64,000 nucleotides of DNA, taken from the NCBI RefSeq assembly GCF_030718205.1, contig NZ_JAUZQF010000006.1, forward strand, positions 124,001 through 188,000. Reading direction: 5' to 3'. Made by a program: the position numbers and the translations under genes. The DNA comes from Nonomuraea turcica (GTDB taxonomy: Bacteria > Actinomycetota > Actinomycetes > Streptosporangiales > Streptosporangiaceae). Of the stretch, positions 44,417 to 53,491 are shown piece after piece. How positions within the stretch are numbered: position 1 is the stretch's first letter; every line of letters begins with the position of its first letter. The notes below the pieces were generated by a model. The model searched no databases. It worked only from the letters and a program-made list of their open reading frames with translations, and had not been told where the DNA came from.

Positions 44417-46158
44417 CGCGCGTGATCGCCGCCCTGATCCTGCTGGTGACGGCCGGAGTCGCGCTGCCCGCGGAGGCGGCGGGCGGGCAGGTGCGCGGGT
44501 GGACGATCTTGTCGGACAGCGACGCCGGGGCCGACGCCGTCATCGCGGCCGCGAAGCCGTACAAGATCAATCATTTGCAACTGAGCCACGAGATCGTGCA
44601 CGACCTGCGGGAGGTACGCGAGCCCGCCAAGCAGGCGCAGGCCAACCGGCTCACCAAGGAGGCGCACGACGCCGGGATCCCCGAGGTGGCGATCTGGGAC
44701 CACTCGCTCTACGACCTGGACTACTACCCGGCCGAGTTCCGCACCGGCCCCGGCAGCACGATCGACCTGGACAATCCAGCCTTCTGGGAGTGGTTCAAAC
44801 AGGACTACCGGGAGATGCTCGACCTGGTGCCGGACATCGACTCGGTGGTACTGACCTTCATCGAGACCGGGGCTCGGGTGGAACGGCAGCACTCGACGCG
44901 GCTCACCACGGCCGAGCAGAAGCTGGCCTACCTGGTGGACCAGGTCGCGGAGGTCATCGTCGGCGAACGAGGGCTGGGGCTCTACCTGCGCACGTTCGGC
45001 TATTTCCCCGAGGAGATGGAGCGGACGATCGGCGCGATCGCGCTGGTCCGCAACCCGCACGTCAAGGTGATGGCCAAGGCGACGCCGCACGACTTCTTCC
45101 TCACCCACCCGAACGACACCACGATCTCGCGGATCAACCGGCCCGTGCTCGTCGAGTACGATGCGGCAGGCGAGTACAACGGCCAGGGGAAGATCGCGAA
45201 CGCGTGGCCGGAAGAGCACGTCAACCGGCTGCGCCACTACCAGACGCTGCCGAACGTGATCGGCTACGTGGCCAGGACCGACCGCTACGACGAGTCCCGC
45301 ATCATCGGCACGCCCACCGAGATCAACCTGTACGCGCTGGCCCGGGCCGCGGAGGATCCCCGGGTGAGTGTGGAGACGATCTACCGTGAGTTCGCGGCCA
45401 GGACGTACGGGCCGCGGGCCGCGCGGAACGTCGCCTCGGCGCTGTCGAAGTCGTACGAGATCGTCACCTCGGTGCTCTACACCCTGGGCACGAACTCCGC
45501 CAACCACTCCAGACTCGACTACGAGCCGTACTGTTCGAGCTATCACCGCAGCGTGTCCGGCAAGTGGATCGACCCGCCCGTCACCTATGTGCGTCACAAC
45601 GTGAACAAGCGGTTCCACTTCTGGATCGACGTGGTCAACCATCTGTCGCCGGCCGCCTGCAAGTCCGACCCCACGCTGTCCAGGGAGGCACAGTACGTGC
45701 TGGACAGGGGCTGGGTGACCATGGGCGACCAGATGACGCCCCGATACCTGGAGTACGTGCTCACAGAGAAGGATCACGGGGTGCGGGTGGCCGAGAGCGC
45801 GCTGCGGGACGTCATCGTAGCCAAGGGTGACCTCGAGGCCGAGCACTTCGAGCAGCTCAAGGCGTACTTCGAGCGGACGGTGCTGACCGCCAGGCTGCAC
45901 CGGGCGGTCGCGGCGGCGTACTTCGGATACCGGATCTACGTGCGGAACGAGGAGCAGCGGACGCCGAAGCTGCGGCGGCTCATCTGGGACGGGCTCGACG
46001 ACGCCCAGCGCATCGCCGAGCAGATCCGAACGTATCCGGTGCCGGCGGCGAGCGGCGAGTGGGACTGGGTCCGGGACGCGGCCGAATCCGCCAAATACCA
46101 CGACCGCATCTCCAAGGGCTGGGATCGGTACGGCGGTATCGCGGTCCCCCGCCCGTGA
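44413..46158 (+). CDS. Secreted protein of unknown family, possibly glycosidase-like
   Basis: 581 residues with signal peptide MTRVIAALILLVTAGVALPA ending near AEAAGG. Recurrent strand-helix units such as YKINHLQLSHEIVHDLREVR, VVLTFIETGAR, LYLRTFGYFPEEM and RPVLVEYDAAGEYNGQG suggest a TIM-barrel with acidic residues at strand ends, reminiscent of alpha-glucuronidase or GH20-like proteins. The C-terminal half is helical. I cannot assign a GH family. Coupling to the GH28 gene suggests a second step on the same polysaccharide. Confidence 0.6.
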   Translation: MTRVIAALILLVTAGVALPAEAAGGQVRGWTILSDSDAGADAVIAAAKPYKINHLQLSHEIVHDLREVREPAKQAQANRLTKEAHDAGIPEVAIWDHSLYDLDYYPAEFRTGPGSTIDLDNPAFWEWFKQDYREMLDLVPDIDSVVLTFIETGARVERQHSTRLTTAEQKLAYLVDQVAEVIVGERGLGLYLRTFGYFPEEMERTIGAIALVRNPHVKVMAKATPHDFFLTHPNDTTISRINRPVLVEYDAAGEYNGQGKIANAWPEEHVNRLRHYQTLPNVIGYVARTDRYDESRIIGTPTEINLYALARAAEDPRVSVETIYREFAARTYGPRAARNVASALSKSYEIVTSVLYTLGTNSANHSRLDYEPYCSSYHRSVSGKWIDPPVTYVRHNVNKRFHFWIDVVNHLSPAACKSDPTLSREAQYVLDRGWVTMGDQMTPRYLEYVLTEKDHGVRVAESALRDVIVAKGDLEAEHFEQLKAYFERTVLTARLHRAVAAAYFGYRIYVRNEEQRTPKLRRLIWDGLDDAQRIAEQIRTYPVPAASGEWDWVRDAAESAKYHDRISKGWDRYGGIAVPRP

Positions 46159-46211
46159 ATTGAGTAGGGCATACTCAGGGATTTCCGGCGAGGCCGTGCG
46201 ACGTTGTCGGC

Positions 46212-47348
46212 ATGCTCGCCTTACGCGCTCGCCGGCTCTTCGACGGCCGGGACATGCACCATGACCGCGTGGTGCTCGTCGAGAACGGGCGCGTCGCCGA
46301 CGTCACCGGCGACGCGCCCGCCACGATCGACCTGGGTGACGTCACGCTGCTGCCCGGGCTGATCGACTGCCACGTCCACCTGGCCTTCGACGCCGGCCTC
46401 GATGTCCTGGGGACGCTCGAGCACCCGGGTCTCGCCGACCGGATGCGGGCGGCGGCGCGGCAGCACCTGGCGGCCGGGGTGACCACGGTGCGCGACCTGG
46501 GAGACCGCGACTATCTGGCGTTGGGACTCGGGCTGGGTCTCGACGGGCCGGAGATCCTTTCAGCCGGGCCGCCGATCACCACGCCCAAGGGGCACTGCTG
46601 GTTCCTGGGCGGCGAGGCGGCCGGCGATCAAGGGGTGCGCGAGGCCGTGCGGGAGCGGGCGGCGCGCGGCGTACACGTCATCAAGATGATGGTGACGGGC
46701 GGCGAGATGACCGCCGGCACGCATTCGCACCTCCTGCAGTACGGTCCTGCCGAGCTGAAGGCGGCGGCCGACGAGGCGCACGCGCACGGCCTGCCGATCA
46801 CCGGGCACGCGCACTGCGCGGAGGGGGTGGCGCAGGCGCTGGAGGCCGGGTTCGACTCGATCGAGCACTGCGGGTTCTTCACCGAGGACTCCTTCGAGGT
46901 GGATTACGGGCTGATCGCCCGGCTGGCCGCCGCGGACATCGTCGTGTCCCTCACGGCCGGGATAGTGCCGAGCCCGATGCCGCCGCCACCGCGCATCCAG
47001 CAGCGCATGGCGGGCATGGCGGAGGCGCTGCGCGCCTTCTACGCCGCCGGGGTGGACTTCGTCATCGGGACGGACGCCGGGATCGGGCCGCCCAAACCGC
47101 ACGGGTTGGTGCCATACGGGGCGGAGATGCTGGTCGAGCAGGGGTACGCCGCCATCGACGTGCTGCGGTCGATCACGTCGGTCGCGGCGCGCGCCTGCCG
47201 GGTGGACGAGCGCAAGGGCATGATCGCGCCCGGGTTCGACGCCGACCTGCTGGCCGTGGCGGGCGACCCGCTGGCCGACATCACCGCGCTGCGGCGTCCG
47301 CTGGCGGTCTATCGGATGGGGCGTCTCGCCACCCGCGCCGCCCAGTGA
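46212..47348 (+). CDS. Imidazolonepropionase-like amidohydrolase
   Basis: 378 residues. The metal site of the amidohydrolase superfamily is visible: LLPGLIDCHVHLAF (HxH), IKMMVTGG with the carboxylated Lys candidate, GHAHC, SIEHCGF and VIGTDAGIGPP. The composite barrel opens with an N-terminal strand domain (ALRARRLFDGRD) and closes with APGFDADLLAVAGDPLADI. There is no signal peptide, so it acts in the cytoplasm. Related enzymes cleave cyclic amides or dipeptides; the substrate is unknown. It lies 53 bases after the secreted gene. Confidence 0.9.
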   Translation: MLALRARRLFDGRDMHHDRVVLVENGRVADVTGDAPATIDLGDVTLLPGLIDCHVHLAFDAGLDVLGTLEHPGLADRMRAAARQHLAAGVTTVRDLGDRDYLALGLGLGLDGPEILSAGPPITTPKGHCWFLGGEAAGDQGVREAVRERAARGVHVIKMMVTGGEMTAGTHSHLLQYGPAELKAAADEAHAHGLPITGHAHCAEGVAQALEAGFDSIEHCGFFTEDSFEVDYGLIARLAAADIVVSLTAGIVPSPMPPPPRIQQRMAGMAEALRAFYAAGVDFVIGTDAGIGPPKPHGLVPYGAEMLVEQGYAAIDVLRSITSVAARACRVDERKGMIAPGFDADLLAVAGDPLADITALRRPLAVYRMGRLATRAAQ

Positions 47349-47491
47349 GCCGCGTGTGCACAGTGCACCCCTGCTCGGCCGCCGCCCTACCGACAAATCT
47401 GCCGGCAAGTGAAGTTGATTTGCTCTTTGTGTGCGGGAACGACCATGACACCGTCGAAAGCGACCGAGACCCGCACCCCTCAGGAGGAGCC

Positions 47492-48775
47492 TTGTGCGCC
47501 TTCCACATCATCGACCTGCGCGCCACGCAGATCCTGGACTCGCGCGGCCACCCCACTCTGTCGGTCACGCTGACCCTGGCGGGCGGCGCGACCGGCTGGG
47601 CCGGTGTGCCCTCCGGCGCTTCCGTCGGTTCCCAGGAGGCGGTCCAGCTCCGCGACGGCGACATGAGCCGGTACGGCGGCTCGGGCGTGACCCGGGCGGC
47701 GGCCCGCGTCACCGGCTCGATCTTCCACCGCCTCAAAGGCCGGCCGTGGCATTCGCTGGCCGACGTCGACCAGGCCCTGATCGAGCTGGACGGCACCGAC
47801 GCCAAGAGCAGGCTCGGCGGCAACGCCACCGTGGGCGTGTCGATGGCCACCGCGCGGGCCGTGGCCGCCTCTCAGGGGCAGCAGCTGTGGGAGTTCCTCA
47901 CCCCGTCCACGGTGCGGCCGCGGCTGCCGGTGCCGCACTTCAACCTGGTCAGCGGCGGCCTGCATGCCTCCAATCAGCTCGACTTCCAGGAATTCATGAT
48001 CGCCCCGATCGGCGCGCCTTCCATGGCCGAGGCCGTACGGGCCGGGGCGGAGATCTACGCCGTCCTGCACGAGAACCTGGCCGCGGCCGGGCAGCCGACC
48101 GGGCAGGGTGATGACGGCGGTTTCGCGCCCGACTTCAGGCATCCGCGTGAGGTGCTGGCCGCACTGGTGGAGGCCATCGACGGCGCCGGCTACACGCCCG
48201 CCCGCGATCAGGTGGCCATCGCCCTGGACCCGGCCGCCTCGCGGTTCCGCCGCGGCGACGGCGCGTACCAGGTGGCGGGTGAGCACCTGTCCAGTCTCGA
48301 GCTGATCGAGCTCTACGCGCAGCTGGCCGCCGACTACCCGATCTGGAGCATCGAGGACGGCCTGGCCGAGGACGACACCGAGGGCTGGCGGCAGCTGACC
48401 GACCGGCTCGGCGAGCGGCTGCAACTGGTCGGCGACGACGTGTTCGTCACGAGCCCCGCCGTCATCGAGCGGGGCATCGCCGCCGGGATCGCCAACGCCG
48501 CGCTCATCAAGGTCGACCAGGTCGGCACCGTCACCGAGACGTTGCAGGCCATGGAGGTGTGCCGCAAGCACGAGTACGCGCGGATGGTCTCGCACCGCGC
48601 CGGCGAGACCGTGGACGACTTCATCGCCGAGCTGGCGGTGGCCGGCGGGTGCGGTCAGTTCAAGTCGGGCGCGCCGGCGCGCGGCGAGCGGGTGATCAAG
48701 TACAACAGGCTCATGCACATCGCCGCCCAGCGGCCGGATCTGCCGTACGGGCTGGCCGAACCGGGTGGCCGATGA
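47492..48775 (+). CDS. Divergent enolase paralogue
   Basis: 427 residues from TTG 47492, with GGAGGAG just upstream and the canonical enolase start CAFHIIDLRATQILDSRGHP. Most catalytic and metal residues are kept: His158, Glu167 (QEFMIAP), Asp246, Glu288 (SIEDGLAEDD), Asp315, Lys340 and Lys391. But the usual GDEGG motif is GDDGG, so Asp208 replaces the catalytic Glu, and the substrate loop SGASTGxxE reads SGASVGSQE. It is probably a second enolase-like enzyme with changed activity or substrate rather than the housekeeping copy. A bidirectional terminator follows. Confidence 0.88.
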   Translation: MCAFHIIDLRATQILDSRGHPTLSVTLTLAGGATGWAGVPSGASVGSQEAVQLRDGDMSRYGGSGVTRAAARVTGSIFHRLKGRPWHSLADVDQALIELDGTDAKSRLGGNATVGVSMATARAVAASQGQQLWEFLTPSTVRPRLPVPHFNLVSGGLHASNQLDFQEFMIAPIGAPSMAEAVRAGAEIYAVLHENLAAAGQPTGQGDDGGFAPDFRHPREVLAALVEAIDGAGYTPARDQVAIALDPAASRFRRGDGAYQVAGEHLSSLELIELYAQLAADYPIWSIEDGLAEDDTEGWRQLTDRLGERLQLVGDDVFVTSPAVIERGIAAGIANAALIKVDQVGTVTETLQAMEVCRKHEYARMVSHRAGETVDDFIAELAVAGGCGQFKSGAPARGERVIKYNRLMHIAAQRPDLPYGLAEPGGR

Positions 48776-48793
48776 GAGCTCACCGGCCACCCG
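48762..48793. terminator. Bidirectional terminator between enolase and VOC genes
   Basis: CGGGTGGCCG (48762-48771) pairs perfectly with CGGCCACCCG (48784-48793) over a 12-base loop, spanning the enolase stop and lying just before the convergent VOC stop. Confidence 0.8.
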
Positions 48794-48799
48794 CGCAGA

Positions 48800-49270
48800 T
48801 CACCCCGCGGCGGCCTTCTCCAGGGCCTGGACGTCGATCTTCTGCATGCCCAGCATGGCCTGCATGGCACGCTGCGCCCTGGCCGGATCCGGGTCGCTCA
48901 GCAGCTCGCTGAGGCGGCGCGGGATGATCTGCCAGGACAGGCCCCACCTGTCCTTCAGCCAGCCGCACTGCGACTCCTCGCCGCCGTCGGTGAGCTTGGC
49001 CCACAGCTCGTCGACCTCGTCCTGCGACTCGCAGTCGACGTACAGCGAGACGGACTCGTTGAACGTGAACTGCGGGCCGCCGTTCAGCGCGATGAACCGC
49101 TGGCCGGCCAGCTCGAACGTGACGATCATCGCCTTCCCCGCCGGGCCCGGCGCGCCCTCAGGGTAACGCTGGACCTCGAGGATGCGGGAGTCGGCAAAGA
49201 GCGAGGTGTAGAACTGCGCGGCTTCCTCGGCCTGGTTGTCGAACCAGAGGTACGTGGTGATCTTCTGCAT
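48800..49270 (-). CDS. VOC-family PhnB/DUF899-like protein
   Basis: 156 residues from ATG 49270 (MQKITTYLWFDNQAEEAAQF). The glyoxalase-fold pattern continues with YTSLFADSRILEVQRYPEGA, QRFIALNGGPQFTFNESVSL and WGLSWQIIPRRLSELLSDPD. It belongs to the PhnB-like, 3-demethylubiquinone-methyltransferase-type VOC group. Enzymatic activity is generally not established for this group. Upstream codons in the same frame are unlikely to be translated. Confidence 0.9.
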   Translation of the reverse strand: MQKITTYLWFDNQAEEAAQFYTSLFADSRILEVQRYPEGAPGPAGKAMIVTFELAGQRFIALNGGPQFTFNESVSLYVDCESQDEVDELWAKLTDGGEESQCGWLKDRWGLSWQIIPRRLSELLSDPDPARAQRAMQAMLGMQKIDVQALEKAAAG

Positions 49271-49378
49271 GACGCGATCCCTTCCACTGCCGTGAATCTG
49301 CTCTCTTATCAATCGCGTCGAACGTGTCCCCGCCGGTTCGACACGGCCGCGGGGAATCTTTTACCGCGTGGGCGCGAG

Positions 49379-50416
49379 CTAAGCCTTCTTCACCGTCAGC
49401 AGGGCGTGGTACGCGGGCTTGGGCGCCAGGTTCTCGTCGAGCAGGCAGGCCGCACCCTCGCCGTCGAACCAGCCGGGCACCCACGAGTGCCGGTCGGTGA
49501 AGCCCCAGACGGTGAACTCGCGGCAGACCTTGACGCTGAGGCAGTCGGTCAGCGCCCGGCGGTAGTAGTCGGCCTGGGTGGCCAGCTTCTCGGGCGTCAC
49601 CGGCAGCACCATGCGCACGTCCAGCTCGGTGACCGCGATCTCCAGGCCCAGGTCGGCGAAGCGCTTCATGACGTTCGCCCAGTCGCCGGGGTAGTCGTAC
49701 TGGATGCCGAGGTGGCCCTGGAAGCCGACACCGTGGATCGGCACGCCCTGCGCCTGGAGGTCCTTGACGATCGACAGCGTGGTCTCGATCTTGGGGGCGT
49801 TCCATTCCAGGTTGTAGTCGTTGATGTAGAGCTTGGCGTGCGGGTCCGCGCGGTGGGCCCAGCGGAAGACATCGGCGATGTAGCCGGGGCCGAGGTGGGT
49901 GAGCCAGATGCTCTGCCGCATCGTGCCGTCGTCGTTGACCACCTCGTTGACCACGTCCCAGGCCCTGATCTTGCCCTTGTAGCGGCGTACCTGGGTGGTG
50001 ACGTGGTCGCGCAGGATGTCCCTGAGCTCGGCGGCGTCGATGGTGCCGTTCTCGACGCCGGTGGTCAGCCAGGCCGGGAGCTGGTTGTGCCAGACCAGCG
50101 TGTGGCCGCGGACCTTCTGGTTGTTGCGGCGGGCGTTGTCGACCAGGGCGTCGGCGTCGCCCCAGGTGAAGACGCCCCGTTCCGGCTCGACCGACTCCCA
50201 CTTCATCGCGTTCTCCGCGGTGACGTGGGAGAACTCGCGGTTCAACACCTTGCGGTAGTCGTCTTCACTGCGCAGGGCGGCGATGTCGACGGCGCTGCCG
50301 ATTCTGATGCCGTTCTGGTACGCGAGCTCGCGCAGGTCACGCGGCGTACGGTGCTCGGCGTGGGCGGGGAATGGAACGGCGGCGACGAGCGCCAGGGCGA
50401 TGATCAGGGACTTCAC
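49379..50416 (-). CDS. Endo-1,4-beta-xylanase, GH10
   Basis: 345 residues from GTG 50416, with GGAGG five bases upstream and signal peptide MKSLIIALALVAAVPFPAHA. The GH10 barrel shows VTAENAMKWESVEPERG, HTLVWHNQLPAWL, the acid/base Glu158 in AWDVVNEVV and the nucleophile Glu264 in IAVTELDVRM. There is no separate carbohydrate-binding module, so it is a single-domain secreted xylanase. An operator-like CCGAAAGTTTCGG sits beside its ribosome site. It is divergent from the MerR regulator gene. Confidence 0.95.
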   Translation of the reverse strand: MKSLIIALALVAAVPFPAHAEHRTPRDLRELAYQNGIRIGSAVDIAALRSEDDYRKVLNREFSHVTAENAMKWESVEPERGVFTWGDADALVDNARRNNQKVRGHTLVWHNQLPAWLTTGVENGTIDAAELRDILRDHVTTQVRRYKGKIRAWDVVNEVVNDDGTMRQSIWLTHLGPGYIADVFRWAHRADPHAKLYINDYNLEWNAPKIETTLSIVKDLQAQGVPIHGVGFQGHLGIQYDYPGDWANVMKRFADLGLEIAVTELDVRMVLPVTPEKLATQADYYRRALTDCLSVKVCREFTVWGFTDRHSWVPGWFDGEGAACLLDENLAPKPAYHALLTVKKA

Positions 50417-50424
50417 CGAGACCT

Positions 50425-50437
50425 CCGAAAGTTTCGG
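50425..50437. promoter_or_regulatory. Operator-like palindrome at the xylanase ribosome site
   Basis: CCGAAAGTTTCGG is a 13-bp palindrome with one central base. Its edge overlaps the GGAGG of the xylanase gene. Palindromes with CGAA-N-TTCG cores are known binding sites of LacI-type regulators of streptomycete xylan genes; that this one is such a site is inference. A further CGAAAC half-site lies at 50452 on the minus strand. Confidence 0.6.
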
Positions 50438-50501
50438 GGGCGTAACGATATGTTTCGCCGTGGCCGGGAACTTAGGCGCTCCAGAGCCCGTCGTCAAGGG
50501 C

Positions 50502-50532
50502 TTGAACCTCCCGTGACGGGAGGTCCTACGGT
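50502..50532 (+). promoter_or_regulatory. MerR-type promoter with 19-bp spacer and perfect operator
   Basis: TTGAAC (50502-50507) and TACGGT (50527-50532) are separated by 19 bases, the overlong spacing typical of MerR-controlled promoters. Between them ACCTCCCG (50506-50513) and CGGGAGGT (50517-50524) form a perfect palindrome around TGA. The GTG of the MerR gene begins eight bases after the -10, so transcription and translation may start at nearly the same point. Confidence 0.85.
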
Positions 50533-50539
50533 CGGAGGC

Positions 50540-51340
50540 GTGAGCAGACACGACGGCGACGAGCGCCGGTGGACCATCGGGGAGCTGGCCAAGGCCACAG
50601 GGGTCACGATCAGAACGCTTTACCACTACGAAGAGATCGGCCTGGTCGAAGCCAGTGAACGGACGGCGGCGGGCCACCGCCGCTACACCGAGGCGGACCT
50701 GCGGCGGCTCTACCGCGTGCGGGCGCTGCGCGGGCTCGGCCTGTCACTGGACGAGATCACCGAAGTGCTCAAGGAGCCGTCGGACGACCTGACGGCGCTG
50801 CGCGGCCTGCTCGGCGCGCAGCTCGCCGAGATCGAGCTGCAGGCCGCCCGGCTGGTGCAGCTGAAGGGCCAGATCGGCGGGCTGATCCAAGTGCTGGACG
50901 AGTCGGTGATGCCCGAGGCCGAGCAGTTCATGGCCACGCTGGAGACGATCTCGGTGTACGAGGCGTACGTCAACCGCGAGCTCCGCGACCACCTGGCGCG
51001 GCGACGGGCCGATCTCGGCGAGGACCGCATGAAGGATCTCAGGGCCGAGTGGCTGGAGCTGCTCAGGGAGACCCTCGGCCACCTGCGGGCGGGCAGGCCC
51101 GTCGGCGATCCGGCGGTGCAGGAGCTGAGCGTCCGGTGGGAGTCCTTGGCGAGCGGGCTACAGAGCGGCGACCAGCAGGTCGACGAGCGGCTCAGCGCGG
51201 CGGGCATGGCTCTGTGGAGTGACAACAGCGCCGCGATCAGCGAGGGCGTCGCCATGCAGATCGACTGGCTGGAGGCCGGTGACCTGCCGGCGGTCATCGA
51301 CTACCTCCAGCGCGCCAAGACCTTCAGATCAGGAGAGTGA
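50540..51340 (+). CDS. MerR-family regulator with a long C-terminal effector domain
   Basis: 266 residues from GTG 50540. The winged HTH has WTIGELAKATGVTIRTLYHY and RTAAGHRRYTEADLRRLYRV, and a dimerisation helix follows (about 75-115). The rest (about 120-266) resembles TipAS-like effector domains, with helices such as EAYVNRELRDHLARRRADLG and a closing IDYLQRAKTFRSGE. The promoter architecture shows autoregulation. The divergent xylanase has its own different palindrome, so there is no proof that MerR controls it. Confidence 0.88.
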   Translation: MSRHDGDERRWTIGELAKATGVTIRTLYHYEEIGLVEASERTAAGHRRYTEADLRRLYRVRALRGLGLSLDEITEVLKEPSDDLTALRGLLGAQLAEIELQAARLVQLKGQIGGLIQVLDESVMPEAEQFMATLETISVYEAYVNRELRDHLARRRADLGEDRMKDLRAEWLELLRETLGHLRAGRPVGDPAVQELSVRWESLASGLQSGDQQVDERLSAAGMALWSDNSAAISEGVAMQIDWLEAGDLPAVIDYLQRAKTFRSGE

Positions 51341-51364
51341 CTTCGTCATGCGCGAGCTCGGCCT

Positions 51365-53491
51365 CTACTCGTAGCGGACGGCGTCGTACCTGGTCGTGAC
51401 GTTCATCAGCGGGAGCGCCGCCGCGGTGACGGCCAGGGCGGCCAGCACCCCGGCGGCCAGGCCGCCGGCGAAGTCCAGGCCGGGCGGGAACCACCGGTCC
51501 CCCTGGGCGACGGCCATCGCGTACGACGCCGCCGCGCCCAGACCGGCGCCGAGCACCACGGCCAGCACCAGCGGCACGACCGACTCCAGCAACAGGATCC
51601 TGCGCAACTCGCCGAGCCGCACGCCCGAGGCCCGCAACAACGCGAACGGGCGCCGCCTCTCGATCAGCCCGGCCACCACCCCGACCGTCAGGCTGCACCC
51701 GGCAAGGAGGACCACGAACCAGGTCGTCAGCCGGGCGAGTGTGGTCAACTCGGCCCACAACCGCGACTCCTGCAGCACGGTGTCACGCTGGGTGTTGAGT
51801 ATCGCGCGGGGCAGGAGGAGCGCGGCCTGCGTACGGACGCGCTCCTCCGCCGCGAGGGTGCCGTCAGTCAGCACATAGAGGGCACGGATCGGGAGACCCG
51901 CCGCGCCCGGGACGGACTCGTGGATGGCCCCGGACATCACGCCGATGGTGGCGTCCCGCCCCATGCCGCGGGCCCGCACGGACTCCGGGAGCGGACAGGA
52001 GGCGACCACGATCCGGGTCAGCTCGGCACAGGACACGACCGAACTCCAGTCATCCGGATGGACCCGGATCGCCACCGTCCGCGCGCCCATCAGCGGCGCG
52101 AGCCTGGTGACCGGCTGGTTGCCGACGTAGATCTCGACCACGCCGGGCCGCAGGCCGCCATAGAACGCGGCCCCCGGCGCGCTGCCCGCGGCGCTGAGCA
52201 TGCACGCCATGAACGTGGCGGCGAAGACGGCCAGGACCACCCCGCTGACGCCCCTGAACGTGCGGGGGTTCGCGGCGATGCGCCGGGCCGCCATCAGCGT
52301 GGTCGCACGGCGGCCGAGGCGGGCCATGGCCCGGGCGGCGACCAGGCAGATGTAAGGCCCGGCGAACACCCCGCCCACGAGCAGGCAGAGCAGGAAGACC
52401 ATGTACGGCCCCTCCGGCGGAGGGATTTCCACCAGCCACGGCACACCGGCCACGATGGCGAGCATGCCGGCGATTCCGGCGCCCGGCAGCGCCATCCGCC
52501 ACGCGGTGGGCGGCCGCCTACGGGAGGCACGGCCGCCGATGCCCAGCGGCGTGATCCGGATCCCGAGAATCGACGTCATCGCGGCGCCCACCGCCAGCAG
52601 CGGCACGCCTGCCAGCACCACGATCAGCCAGGCAGGCGCCACCGTGAGGTCGGAGTCGAAGAAGCGGGCCCCGCCGTGGGTCAGGTGCCCCGCCACCACG
52701 GGCCGGAGCGCCGTGTAGCCGAGGAGGCCGAGCATCGCCCCGGCGACCGCGCCGACCCCGGTCTCGGTGGCGGCCGTGACCGCAAGCTGCGTCCTGGTGG
52801 CGCCGGCCAGCCGCATCGCGGCGAAGCGTTGCTCGCGGCGCACGGCGGCGATCCTCGTGACCATGACGATGTAGACGGCGACGGGCACGAGCAGCAGGAC
52901 CGCCACGATCCCGATCAGCAGCCGCGCCGCCAGGGTGAAGGCGTAGTCGCCGGACAGGCCCGTCTGGATCCCGAGCACCCGCTGCGCGCCGGTGAGCTCG
53001 CCCAACCGCTCCGGGGTGTAGCCGACAACGGCGACGAGCTGGTCCGGGTATTCCAGGGCCGCCGGGCCGATCGTCGCGACGATCCGGCCGGGGAACCGGT
53101 CGCCGAGCTGGTCACGCGGGGTTATCGCGATCAGCGTCCGCAACCCGGGCGAGACGACGACCTCACCGGCCGACGGGAGCCGGTCGAGTCCGGGAGGAAC
53201 CGGCGGGCGCGCACCGAGTGCCGCGACGTGTACCCGGTGCAGCGGCTCACCCGCGAAGTGGTCGCTGACGGCCAGCCACAACATCGGGTCCGGCGCGGTG
53301 GCCGGAGTGGACGACGACGTGTCCCGCCATGCCGCTCGTTCCGCCCGCCCCTGCAGCGCGGACTGCCCGGTGAGGCAGAGCAGCAACAACGCGACGCCGA
53401 CGCCGACGCCGAGCGCGGTCAGCGCCAGCCGGGCCCAGCCAGTACGGCCGCCGGCGACGGCCAGTCTCATCCCGATCAGCACGGCGTTCAT
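51365..53491 (-). CDS. ABC transporter permease, FtsX/MacB-like, two repeats
   Basis: 708 residues with an N-terminal membrane helix (LALTALGVGVGVALLLLCLT), an extracytoplasmic loop, then about nine more helices in two FtsX-like sets. Repeat motifs are RREQRFAAMRLAGATRTQLA in the middle and RRRPFALLRASGVRLGELRR near the end. Such large permeases work with LolD-type ATPases in lipoprotein, peptide or antibiotic export and sensing. The start overlaps the ATPase stop by ATGA. It ends 24 bases from the convergent MerR stop. Confidence 0.9.
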   Translation of the reverse strand: MNAVLIGMRLAVAGGRTGWARLALTALGVGVGVALLLLCLTGQSALQGRAERAAWRDTSSSTPATAPDPMLWLAVSDHFAGEPLHRVHVAALGARPPVPPGLDRLPSAGEVVVSPGLRTLIAITPRDQLGDRFPGRIVATIGPAALEYPDQLVAVVGYTPERLGELTGAQRVLGIQTGLSGDYAFTLAARLLIGIVAVLLLVPVAVYIVMVTRIAAVRREQRFAAMRLAGATRTQLAVTAATETGVGAVAGAMLGLLGYTALRPVVAGHLTHGGARFFDSDLTVAPAWLIVVLAGVPLLAVGAAMTSILGIRITPLGIGGRASRRRPPTAWRMALPGAGIAGMLAIVAGVPWLVEIPPPEGPYMVFLLCLLVGGVFAGPYICLVAARAMARLGRRATTLMAARRIAANPRTFRGVSGVVLAVFAATFMACMLSAAGSAPGAAFYGGLRPGVVEIYVGNQPVTRLAPLMGARTVAIRVHPDDWSSVVSCAELTRIVVASCPLPESVRARGMGRDATIGVMSGAIHESVPGAAGLPIRALYVLTDGTLAAEERVRTQAALLLPRAILNTQRDTVLQESRLWAELTTLARLTTWFVVLLAGCSLTVGVVAGLIERRRPFALLRASGVRLGELRRILLLESVVPLVLAVVLGAGLGAAASYAMAVAQGDRWFPPGLDFAGGLAAGVLAALAVTAAALPLMNVTTRYDAVRYE

